NCBI GenBank assembly: GCA_012270625.1 | Contig: JAAXHZ010000120.1 | Coordinates: 1 to 21,012 of the forward strand | DNA from: Dehalococcoidia bacterium | GTDB lineage: Bacteria > Chloroflexota > Dehalococcoidia > SAR202 > UBA11138 | DNA: 21,012 nt | Reading direction: 5' to 3' | Part shown: positions 1 to 6,293 of the stretch, in pieces | Layout: every line of letters begins with the position of its first letter | How positions within the stretch are numbered: the stretch's first letter is position 1 | Translations under genes and position numbers: made by a program | Notes under the pieces: model-generated | What the model was told of the DNA's origin: nothing | Seen by the model: only the letters and a program-made list of their open reading frames with translations | Database searches by the model: none

Positions 1-417
1 GTGTACGACAAGACGGTCGCACCGGAGGGCCGCCACGTGCTGTCGATGTGGGTATATTTCCTACCACCACATGTCCGGGACGGCTCTTGGCCCGAGATGA
101 GACAGCAGTTCGGCGAGCGGCTCATCGACGAGGTGTCCAAGTACGCCCCCAACTTCAGGGAGGCCATAATCGACTGGACACTTCTGACCCCGGAGGACAT
201 CGAGGAGCGCATCGGCCTCACCGACGGCAACATAAGGCATATCGACATGGTCCCGCAGCAGATGATGTCGCGGCGGCCTCTGCCTGGGTGGTCCGACTAC
301 CGGACTCCGGTCGAGGGCCTCTACCTATGCGGCGCCGGAACGCATCCAGGAGGCGAGGTGACGGGCGCGCCCGGGCACAACGCCGCTCACGTCGTTCTGC
401 GGGACCTGGGCCGTTGA
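1..417 (+). CDS. FAD-dependent oxidoreductase, phytoene-desaturase/PYROXD2-like (C-terminal fragment)
   Basis: Only the last 138 residues are present; the frame is open to the left edge, so the GTG at position 1 is probably internal. The tail carries the typical C-terminal FAD-binding segment of the phytoene dehydrogenase/PYROXD2 family: a PLPGWSDYRTPVEGLYLCG stretch followed by G-x-G-T-H-P-G-G-x-V-T-G-A-P-G-H-N-A-A at about residues 111-129, where the conserved Gly residues contact the flavin. Family members are about 500 residues and oxidise carotenoid-like or unknown substrates, so the substrate cannot be named. The MFS gene follows after a 108-base gap that contains its own promoter candidate, so co-transcription is not required. 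Confident in the family, not in the function. Confidence 0.85.
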   Translation: MYDKTVAPEGRHVLSMWVYFLPPHVRDGSWPEMRQQFGERLIDEVSKYAPNFREAIIDWTLLTPEDIEERIGLTDGNIRHIDMVPQQMMSRRPLPGWSDYRTPVEGLYLCGAGTHPGGEVTGAPGHNAAHVVLRDLGR

Positions 418-449
418 ACACACGCAGCGCCTGGCAGCCTGACTCGGAA

Positions 450-479
450 TTGACTGTGCCGCAAATCCGGTGTTAGCAT
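450..479 (+). promoter_or_regulatory. Sigma70-type promoter candidate for the MFS gene
   Basis: TTGACT (450-455) and TAGCAT (474-479) are separated by 18 bases. The expected transcription start is near 486, giving a leader of about 40 bases before the GTG at 526. The same -10 hexamer TAGCAT recurs in the glmU promoter candidate at 2979-2984. Read by eye. Confidence 0.5.
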
Positions 480-525
480 CCGCAGGTCTTTTCGCCTGCC
501 ATCTGAGAATGCTCACGGACCTTCA

Positions 526-1806
526 GTGAACCTAGCTCCCCGACTCGCGCATAGAACCCCTTTCTTCTACGGATGGGTAGTGCTGGGGTCGGCCAGCAGC
601 ACACAGATAGTCAGAAACGCAGCGGCCAGCCTGACCATCGCAGTGTTCATGTTCCCCCTCGCCGAGGATCTTGGCTGGAGCCGCACGCTAATAGCGGGCG
701 CAGCCAGCTTCGGTGGACTGGCAGCGTCGGGGGCGTCGCCGGTCGTGGGCTGGCTAATAGACCGATACGGAGCGCGGCTCGTGCTTGCTGTGAGCGTGTT
801 CATCCTCGGCCTATCCACTATCTCTCTGGCGTGGGCGACCGTGCCGATAGCGTTCTATCTCGCCTACGGTGTCGGGCGCGTCATTTTTTCCAGTCCCGTG
901 CAGATCGGCGCGTCGGTCGTCGCGTCGCGCTGGTTCATCCGTATGCGCGGCAGGGCGAGCGGTATCCTGTTCTTGTCCCACTCAGTCGGCATGATCGTGT
1001 TTCCGCTGGTCGCCTCGATCGTCATAGACATGAGTGGCTGGCGAGACGCCTGGATCGTGCTGGGCGTGATCGTGTGGGCAGTCGCGCTATTGCCCGCGAC
1101 TCTGCTGATAGCTCAGAGTCCTGAGGACGTTGGACTGAGACCCGATGGGGATGACGCGACCGACGCGGACGAAGACTCCAATGGGGCAGCGGACGATGAG
1201 CCTGGATGGACTCTGAAGAGCGCAATGAAGACGCCTGCCCTTTGGATACTTGCCACCGCGACGGGGGCGCTTTTCCTGATGCAGGCCGGAATCAACACCC
1301 ATCTCGCCGCGTTCTTGCGCGACGAGGGCCTCAGCCCAGTGTTCGCGGGAGTGGGCGTCGGTCTAAATGCGGCGTTCCTCGGACTCGGCAGCATCGCGTG
1401 GGGATGGATCGTCGAGCGTCTTCCGGCACGACATGTGATGACCGGCGTAGCGGCGACCATGGCGCTCGGCGCTGTGCTGTTCATGACCACTAACTCGACG
1501 TCGCAGGCGCTGCTGTACTCAGCGGTATTCGGCTTCGGACTGGGAGGCATGCTCTCCGTGCCGCCGGTCGCATACGCCGACTACTACGGGCGACGCTCGC
1601 TCGGCACGATAAGAGGCGTCACGGAGCCGTTCACGAGTCTCGGGCAGGCGATCGGAGCGGTGGCTGCCGGCGCAGTGTTCGACATGACCGGCAGCTATGA
1701 GTATGCCTTCATCGCATTCGCCGCACTCGGTGCGCTGACAATGCTGATGGTGCAGCTCGCCAGGCCTCCGAGATATGTACCAGAGGCCACGACCGAAGGA
1801 TCCTAG
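526..1806 (+). CDS. MFS transporter (monocarboxylate / oxalate-formate antiporter-like)
   Basis: This is a 426-residue inner-membrane transporter with about 12 hydrophobic segments. It opens with FFYGWVVL, common at the first membrane segment of MFS members resembling the oxalate:formate antiporter and monocarboxylate porters. The loop 2-3 signature GWLIDRYGAR is at residues 75-84. The central cytoplasmic loop is strongly acidic (residues 207-226, rich in Asp/Glu), before the second six-helix bundle. The GTG at 526 fits the family N-terminus, although no good ribosome binding site precedes it. The gene ends one base before the end of the convergent dehydrogenase gene, so their 3' ends abut. 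A carboxylate substrate is likely from family resemblance and the nearby 2-hydroxyacid dehydrogenase, but the substrate is unproven. Confidence 0.85.
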   Translation: MNLAPRLAHRTPFFYGWVVLGSASSTQIVRNAAASLTIAVFMFPLAEDLGWSRTLIAGAASFGGLAASGASPVVGWLIDRYGARLVLAVSVFILGLSTISLAWATVPIAFYLAYGVGRVIFSSPVQIGASVVASRWFIRMRGRASGILFLSHSVGMIVFPLVASIVIDMSGWRDAWIVLGVIVWAVALLPATLLIAQSPEDVGLRPDGDDATDADEDSNGAADDEPGWTLKSAMKTPALWILATATGALFLMQAGINTHLAAFLRDEGLSPVFAGVGVGLNAAFLGLGSIAWGWIVERLPARHVMTGVAATMALGAVLFMTTNSTSQALLYSAVFGFGLGGMLSVPPVAYADYYGRRSLGTIRGVTEPFTSLGQAIGAVAAGAVFDMTGSYEYAFIAFAALGALTMLMVQLARPPRYVPEATTEGS

Positions 1807-1807
1807 C

Positions 1808-2863
1808 TTAGTTGGAGCCAGGCCCCCTCTCCATCGAGTATGGCTGCCAGCGAACCAGGTCGGTCTTGACAAGCACTGACGGATTGACACAGGTCCTGGG
1901 CCATCGTCCGCTCAACACAAGCGAGATCTCCTGCCCTACCCTGCGGCGCGCTTCCGGCGACATCCTTGCCGATGCAGAGGCGACGTGTGGCGTCAGGGTG
2001 ACGTTGTCCATCTTCAGCAGAGGGTTGTCCGGATGCGGCGGCTCGATCTCGGTCACGTCGAGGCCAGCGCCAGCGATCCACCCCTCATCGAGGGCCCTGA
2101 TCAGCGCAGCCTCATCTACCGTCGGCCCGCGACCGTTGTTAATGAACAGAGCAGTCGGTTTCATGCGTCGGAAGTGCTCTTCTGTGAGCATGTGGTGAAC
2201 CTCAGAAGTCGATGGAGCATGCATCGAGACGAAGTCAGACCGCTCCAGCACCTCGTTCAGGCTGACCGGCTCAACTCCGTAGCTGGTCATCGTCAACTCT
2301 TCGATGTATGGGTCGAAGGCGATCATGCGGAGTCCGAAAGGCGCCGCGCGGATGGCGGTCGCCCTGGCAACGTGCCCGAACGATATGAAGCCGAGGGTCT
2401 GGCCGTACAGTCGTGGGAACTGGTTCAGGTAGGGTCTTCCCTCGCCGTAGCGTCCAGTTCGGACCATCTCGTCCATGAGTGTCAGACGCCGGAACGTCGC
2501 GAGCAGCAACATCATTGTGTGGTCAGCGACCTCCTCGATGAAGGTGTCAGGGACGTTGGTGACGGGTATGCTGCGCGCGGTAGCGGCAGGAACATCGACC
2601 GTGTCCGCGCCGACACTTCCTAGAGCGATAATCTTGCAGTTTTCGAGGCTGTTGATGATCGCCTCAGTGATACGGTCGCCACGCGCGATCAGAGCGTCGC
2701 AGTCACGAACCTGTTCGATGATCTCGCCCTCACTGGCAGCCTCGAACTCAACGATCTCGGCGTCTATGGTCGAGAGGTACTCCATCTCGTAGTCGTACTC
2801 TCCGCCTCCGAGGGCGTAGGTTACGTTAGTGGGCTTCTGTACGGCGACTTTGAATCGGGCCAT
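1808..2863 (-). CDS. D-2-hydroxyacid dehydrogenase family protein (351 aa)
   Basis: NAD(P)-dependent D-isomer 2-hydroxyacid dehydrogenase, predicted to interconvert 2-oxo acids and D-2-hydroxy acids in the cytoplasm. The catalytic residues are in place: Arg245 in NNGRGP, Glu274 in DVTEIEP, and His293 in LTPHVASAS. The Rossmann loop is degenerate: the usual G-x-G-x-x-G reads S161-F-G163-H-V-A166, followed by an acidic residue in AFDPY, so it may bind NAD differently. The length is near the usual 310-350. The ATG at 2863 has a clear GGAGG (2873-2877) nine bases upstream. It converges on the MFS gene with a one-base gap and shares a divergent promoter region with glmU. Substrate unknown; phosphoglycerate dehydrogenase-like or CtBP-like subgroups are possible. 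Confidence 0.9.
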   Translation of the reverse strand: MARFKVAVQKPTNVTYALGGGEYDYEMEYLSTIDAEIVEFEAASEGEIIEQVRDCDALIARGDRITEAIINSLENCKIIALGSVGADTVDVPAATARSIPVTNVPDTFIEEVADHTMMLLLATFRRLTLMDEMVRTGRYGEGRPYLNQFPRLYGQTLGFISFGHVARATAIRAAPFGLRMIAFDPYIEELTMTSYGVEPVSLNEVLERSDFVSMHAPSTSEVHHMLTEEHFRRMKPTALFINNGRGPTVDEAALIRALDEGWIAGAGLDVTEIEPPHPDNPLLKMDNVTLTPHVASASARMSPEARRRVGQEISLVLSGRWPRTCVNPSVLVKTDLVRWQPYSMERGPGSN

Positions 2864-2920
2864 TGGTTAGTTCCTCCGTTGGATGCTGGATTGCCGCCCA
2901 CGAGGGAGCGGGACGCGATT

Positions 2921-2950
2921 AGGATAGAACGATGATATGAGGAATGTCCA
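2921..2950 (-). promoter_or_regulatory. Sigma70-type promoter candidate for the 1808-2863 dehydrogenase
   Basis: On the minus strand TGGACA (2950-2945) and TATCCT (2926-2921) are spaced by 18 bases. The predicted start near 2914 gives a leader of about 50 bases that contains the GGAGG site. Its -35 box lies five bases from the -35 box of the plus-strand glmU promoter. Confidence 0.45.
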
Positions 2951-2955
2951 GATTA

Positions 2956-2984
2956 TTGACAGTCAGTAGGGCCTTTGCTAGCAT
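2956..2984 (+). promoter_or_regulatory. Sigma70-type promoter candidate for glmU
   Basis: Perfect TTGACA (2956-2961), a 17-base spacer, then TAGCAT (2979-2984). Initiation is expected around 2990-2993, about 95 bases before the glmU ATG. The transcript would therefore carry the palindrome at 3006-3021 and the terminator at 3030-3076. Confidence 0.6.
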
Positions 2985-2992
2985 TCCCCAAA

Positions 2993-3091
2993 GTGGACGA
3001 CCTATCTGATAGATCTATCAGCAGCTCCGCGCCTGACTTGGGCATTGTTATCTGCCCCTCAGTTAGGCGTTTTTTTGTGTCCGCGCTATGA
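2993..3091 (+). CDS. Possible 32-codon leader peptide overlapping the glmU start
   Basis: A GTG at 2993 opens a 32-codon frame ending in TGA at 3089-3091. This gives an ATGA overlap with the glmU ATG at 3088, the classic arrangement for translational coupling. The GTG sits eight bases past the -10 box, so it could be translated from a leaderless or nearly leaderless mRNA. No Shine-Dalgarno is seen before it, nor before glmU, where the preceding bases are a T-run and CCGCGCT. The frame reads through both arms of the terminator at 3030-3069, so ribosomes would melt it. Serine codons are frequent in the first 12 positions. The peptide resembles nothing I know, and a short open frame like this can arise by chance. 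Confidence 0.35.
   Translation: MDDLSDRSISSSAPDLGIVICPSVRRFFVSAL
3006..3021. promoter_or_regulatory. Perfect 16-bp palindrome in the glmU leader
   Basis: CTGATAGATCTATCAG is identical to its reverse complement over all 16 bases. It lies about 15-30 bases downstream of the predicted start site and 9 bases before the terminator stem. It could be an operator for a dimeric repressor blocking early elongation, or an RNA hairpin element. No regulator gene is adjacent, so the role is open. Confidence 0.5.
3030..3076 (+). terminator. Intrinsic terminator just upstream of glmU (attenuator candidate)
   Basis: The stem pairs 3030-3038 with 3061-3069 (nine pairs, one of them G-U). After a small internal loop it pairs 3040-3044 with 3053-3057 (GGGCA/TGCCC) around an 8-base loop, and is followed by seven T residues (3070-3076). 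The T-run ends 11 bases before the glmU ATG. No complete gene lies between the promoter and this hairpin, so it would terminate the glmU transcript itself unless relieved. Confidence 0.65.
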
Positions 3092-4491
3092 CTTCGTTCG
3101 CCACCGTCATCCTCGCGGCGGGAGAGGGCAAGCGCATGAAGTCCCGCACTCCCAAGGTACTGCACACCGTCTGCGGCAAGCCTATGGTGTCATTAGTATG
3201 GGAAGCGGCCCGAAAGGTCGGGCACGATCCGATCATCACAGTCGTGAGAGACGCTTCGTCTGCTATCGTCGGCACGTTGGACAACTCCTGCGAATACGCA
3301 TTCCAGGCAGAGCCTCTTGGTACCGGAGATGCGCTGCTTTGCGCCAGAGACGCCGCCGGAGACTTCGACAACATCCTGGTGATGAACGGCGACATACCGT
3401 TGGTACAGCCAGGCACGTTGATAGAGCTAACAGAGGTCCACCTGCGATCAGAAGCCCCTGTTACCATGCTGACCGCAACCGTAGATGAACCCGATGGTCT
3501 GGGTCGCGTGGTGCGCGATTCGTCAGGGCTGGTGAGAGCCGTGGTCGAGCGCTCGGAAGCGGACGCCGAGACGCTTTCGCTGACAGAAATAAACGCCGGC
3601 GTTTACTGCTTCCGCGCAGACTGGTTGTGGGACAACTTGGCGCGCGTCCAGGCCTCGACTTCAGGAGAGATTTTTCTGACTCACCTGATTGGCATGGCGG
3701 CTGATTCCGGGTACGACGTGGCAACTCACCGTGCGAGTGATCCAACCGAAGCGCTTGGAGTCAACACGCGCGCCGAGTTGGCGTCGGCCGAATCGGTCAT
3801 GCGCAAGCGCATACGAGAGAGGTGGATGCTAAGCGGTGTTTCAATGCCTGACCCGCAGTCGGTCTATATCGACTGTGACGTTGTGATAGGCGCTGACACC
3901 GTCGTGCTCCCTAACACGCATATTCGAGGGGGAACTCGGATTGGCGTCGAGTGCGAGATAGGGCCAAATTCAATCATCGAACATTCGAGCATTGGAGATC
4001 GAGTATTGGTGGTCGCCTCAGTCGTAGAAGAATCGACCCTGGAATCGAATGTCGATGTGGGACCCTTCAGCCACATCAGGCCCGACACGTACCTAGAGGC
4101 CGGAGTCCACATTGGGAACTTTGCCGAAGTGAAGAACAGTCGTATCGGTCAAGGAACCAAATCGGGACACTTCAGCTACATCGGAGACGCGCAAGTGGGG
4201 TCCAACGTCAACATCGGCGCGGGGTCGGTCACGTGCAATTTCGATGGTGAGCGCAAGCACCAAACAGTCATAGGCAATGACGCTTTCATAGGGTGCGACA
4301 CCATGATGGTGGCTCCGGTCACCATCGGGGACAGGTCGTACACATCAGCGGGGTCGGTGATCAACAGGAGTGTCCCGCCGGATTCAGGGGCGATAGGAGC
4401 GCCAGCTCGCATAAGGCGAAGGCGTGTCGAAGAGAGCGACACCGAATCCAGCTCCAGCCGGCCAGCGGGACCTCCAACATCGGAGCACTGA
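3088..4491 (+). CDS. glmU: Bifunctional GlmU: GlcNAc-1-phosphate uridyltransferase / glucosamine-1-phosphate acetyltransferase
   Basis: Makes UDP-GlcNAc for cell-wall and glycan synthesis by acetylating glucosamine-1-phosphate and then transferring UMP, in the cytoplasm. The N-terminal nucleotidyltransferase begins with LAAGEGKRMKS (residues 9-19), with Lys15 where Thr is usual, followed by PKVLHTVCGKPM. Further conserved features are the uridine-binding GTGDALL and the NGDIPLV metal site. From about residue 250 the protein becomes a left-handed beta-helix of hexapeptide repeats. It carries the acetyltransferase signatures HIRPDTYLEAGVHIGNFAEVKNS, SGHFSYIGDA and NIGAGSVTCNFDG. Length 467 is standard (about 450-460). 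The ATG fits the family N-terminus but has no Shine-Dalgarno site and overlaps a possible leader ORF. A Ser/Glu-rich tail ends one base before the next gene. Confidence 0.97.
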   Translation: MTSFATVILAAGEGKRMKSRTPKVLHTVCGKPMVSLVWEAARKVGHDPIITVVRDASSAIVGTLDNSCEYAFQAEPLGTGDALLCARDAAGDFDNILVMNGDIPLVQPGTLIELTEVHLRSEAPVTMLTATVDEPDGLGRVVRDSSGLVRAVVERSEADAETLSLTEINAGVYCFRADWLWDNLARVQASTSGEIFLTHLIGMAADSGYDVATHRASDPTEALGVNTRAELASAESVMRKRIRERWMLSGVSMPDPQSVYIDCDVVIGADTVVLPNTHIRGGTRIGVECEIGPNSIIEHSSIGDRVLVVASVVEESTLESNVDVGPFSHIRPDTYLEAGVHIGNFAEVKNSRIGQGTKSGHFSYIGDAQVGSNVNIGAGSVTCNFDGERKHQTVIGNDAFIGCDTMMVAPVTIGDRSYTSAGSVINRSVPPDSGAIGAPARIRRRRVEESDTESSSSRPAGPPTSEH

Positions 4492-4492
4492 A

Positions 4493-5728
4493 TTGGAGAG
4501 CGACAGTACGTTATCGGCGCTAGCATTGGGGATCTCGGTACTGGTGTACGCTATCACCGAGCTGGGAGCCGCGTCCATCGCCGGTAGGCTCCAGACGCTG
4601 ACGTCGAATGTCCTAAATGGACAAGCAAGTCAGTCAGGGCCGCTTCGTCTGGTAATGGACATCCCTGCCGGACCCACCGCGCCACTTCGACTGCTCAATC
4701 TCATAGCGTTGGCGGCGGCGATGATATCCGTAACGGCGGTCATCTGGTCGGTCTGGGGGGTGAGGTGGGAGCTGACTTCAGCGGGCGCCGTCGTAGTGCT
4801 GCTTGGCCTAGCCGCAGTCACCTATGTTGCGCGGTCTCTCGGAATGCGTCATGCGGACCGTCTCTGCAAGGTCATGCCGAGGGTCGCATGGCTTCTGTCA
4901 TTCCCACTTCGACCAGTTCTTCTGATCGAGGCTATGATTATCAAAAGCCCTCTCACGGAGGTGACGACGACGCCCGATCCTTCACTAGACTTCACACTTG
5001 CAGTCGAATCGACTGAAGAGATGCTGGATGAGCACGAGGTCAGGATGATCCGGGGAGTGGTCCAGCTCGATAAGACTGTGGCACGCGAGATCATGGTGCC
5101 GCGAGTGGATATTATCGCGGTTGAATCCGAGAGCTCACTGGAGTCTCTGGTGGACAAGATGAACACGGCCGGTCACAGCCGCGTTCCGATTTATGAGGGA
5201 GACCTCGATCACATCGTTGGCGTCGCTCATGCCCGGGATGTGCTGCAGCAGCTGGCCAGGGCCGAAGACATCTCAAGCACCGCAGCCCAGCAGGTCAGCA
5301 GAAAGCCCCTGTTTATTCCTGAGTCCAAGACTCTTGAGGGTCTTCTCGAGGTCTTCAGAGAAGAGCGCACGCACCTCGCGATTGTGGTTGACGAGTACGG
5401 TGGCGTCTCAGGCATTGTCACAATCGAAGACCTGCTCGAGGAGATCGTTGGAGAGATACAAGACGAGTTCGACGCTGAAGAGCCGGAGATCCAGAGGATA
5501 GGCGACTCCGAATTCGTTGTGGACGCTGGTATGCCTATAGACGAGCTCAACGAGTCGCTTGGAGTGAACGTAGTTGGCGGCGACGGGTTTGACACCATCG
5601 GGGGGTTTGTCTTCGACCGGTTGGGGAAGATACCTGTCCCAGGAGACAGGGTCGATCACGCAGGCCTGAGCATAGAGGTCGTACGGACGATAGGGAGACG
5701 GCCCACGACGCTGCGGATCTCTCTCTAG
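4493..5728 (+). CDS. CNNM/CorC-HlyC-type membrane protein with CBS pair
   Basis: Predicted inner-membrane protein of the CNNM/CorC (hemolysin-like, UPF0053) family, associated with divalent cation (Mg/Co) homeostasis. Using the TTG at 4493 it has 411 residues. Domains in order: an N-terminal membrane region with about four hydrophobic segments (roughly 6-30, 66-90, 96-115, 128-150); a linker beginning DEHEVRMIRGVVQLDKTVAREIMVPR; two CBS domains (about 200-260 and 265-325) ending in VDEYGGVSGIVTIEDLLEEIVGEI; and a CorC_HlyC domain (about 335-411). The TTG is chosen because GGAG (4482-4485) precedes it by seven bases and it follows the glmU stop by one base. An in-frame GTG at 4424 would add 23 residues wholly within glmU and looks less likely. 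Probably co-transcribed with glmU. Confidence 0.9.
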   Translation: MESDSTLSALALGISVLVYAITELGAASIAGRLQTLTSNVLNGQASQSGPLRLVMDIPAGPTAPLRLLNLIALAAAMISVTAVIWSVWGVRWELTSAGAVVVLLGLAAVTYVARSLGMRHADRLCKVMPRVAWLLSFPLRPVLLIEAMIIKSPLTEVTTTPDPSLDFTLAVESTEEMLDEHEVRMIRGVVQLDKTVAREIMVPRVDIIAVESESSLESLVDKMNTAGHSRVPIYEGDLDHIVGVAHARDVLQQLARAEDISSTAAQQVSRKPLFIPESKTLEGLLEVFREERTHLAIVVDEYGGVSGIVTIEDLLEEIVGEIQDEFDAEEPEIQRIGDSEFVVDAGMPIDELNESLGVNVVGGDGFDTIGGFVFDRLGKIPVPGDRVDHAGLSIEVVRTIGRRPTTLRISL

Positions 5729-5753
5729 TATCTCATCAGTACATGATACGAAG

Positions 5754-5780
5754 TCGGCTGCAACAGCCTGATTTGATTGG
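5754..5780 (+). terminator. Weak terminator candidate after the CBS membrane protein
   Basis: A short hairpin GGCTG-CAA-CAGCC (5756-5768) is followed by a T-rich stretch (TGATTTGATTGG). The stem is only five pairs. A second possible stem pairs GGGGGT (5786-5791) with ACCCCC (5807-5812). Either could end the glmU operon, but neither is convincing. Confidence 0.3.
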
Positions 5781-5831
5781 TCGCAGGGGGTCTTTTCATT
5801 ATCTACACCCCCGGACTCTCACCCCCTAGGG

Positions 5832-6117
5832 CCCCTCTCCCTCAAGTCTGACAGGGGTAGGCATCCGTACTTTTCACCCCAACCCCAACCCTCTCTCTGA
5901 GGGAGAGGGAGTCGTTAGTACCCATGCTTGGCTGTACACGTTTATCTACCACGGTCAGACCCTGAGTGAGAGGGAGCGCCTGTTGGTCGGTACTCATACT
6001 CGTCTGTACGCGCACCTGCCTACCCTCGTCAGACCTGAGGGAGAGGAGGGAGGATTCGCCGGTATTCATGGTCTTGGCTGCACGATTGCCTACCCCTGTC
6101 AGACCTGAGGGAGGGGG
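5832..6117. repeat. Repeat block bounded by about 33-bp inverted arms
   Basis: The left arm (about 5832-5865) reads CCCTCTCCCTCAAGTCTGAC followed by AGGGGTAGGCAT. Its reverse complement recurs at about 6084-6117, with GCCTACCCCTGTCAGAC identical and only a few mismatches elsewhere. Between them lie the tandem units described separately and an internal hairpin CCCTCTC(5889-5895)/GAGAGGG(5903-5909). No long credible frame crosses the block. It looks like a non-autonomous dispersed element or an array grown by recombination. No clear target duplication was found at its edges. Confidence 0.6.
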
Positions 6118-6118
6118 A
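5885..6118 (+). repeat. Diverged tandem repeats, unit about 70-74 bp
   Basis: The marker GTCAGAC recurs at 5954, 6028 and 6098, giving periods of 74 and 70 bases. Each unit has CTGAG-GGAGAGG, then a G-T-A-C/T-T/C-CAT segment, then CTGTACACG or similar, and ends TGCCTACC before the next GTCAGAC. Three units can be aligned (from about 5885, 5955 and 6029), plus a partial fourth (6099-6118). Identity between units is imperfect, so the array is old or under weak constraint. There are no unique spacers of uniform length. Confidence 0.55.
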
Positions 6119-6211
6119 CATCGATCAATGGACACAGCCGCCATTCAGCGGGGAGAAGCCGAGCGCCGCGTTGGCGTTGATCGACCGGGAGTCCCTATAT
6201 CCCAATACGAC
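6119..6211. other. Gene-free stretch between repeat block and hairpin
   Basis: No credible coding frame, RNA gene or promoter was recognised here. Together with 5729-5831 it forms the remainder of the 565-base gap between the CBS protein and the collagen-like gene. Confidence 0.5.
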
Positions 6212-6242
6212 AAGCGACGCCTCCTCAGAGGAGGCGTCGCTT
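6212..6242 (-). terminator. Strong perfect hairpin downstream of the collagen-like gene
   Basis: A 14-base perfect stem (6212-6225 with 6229-6242, AAGCGACGCCTCCT and its complement) closes a three-base loop. It lies about 50 bases past the collagen-like gene's stop. Neither side has a real T-run, so it is either a terminator of non-canonical type or an mRNA-stabilising 3' hairpin. Orientation is inferred from the gene it follows. Confidence 0.5.
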
Positions 6243-6293
6243 CGCTAAAGCTAAGGTAGGCAGCTAGATTCTATACGCCGTGGCCAGTTGGGC

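Noticed and set aside
2985..3087. T-box or glmS-type riboswitch/ribozyme before glmU
   Set aside because: The leader is only about 100 bases with a simple terminator stem; no T-box sequence or glmS ribozyme core was recognised.
4424..4492. GTG at 4424 as the start of the CBS membrane protein
   Set aside because: The extra 23 residues lie wholly in the glmU tail and look unconserved, whereas TTG 4493 has GGAG seven bases upstream and follows the glmU stop directly.
5832..6117. CRISPR array
   Set aside because: Units are 70-74 bases, diverged along their whole length, lack constant repeats with unique spacers, and no cas genes are near.
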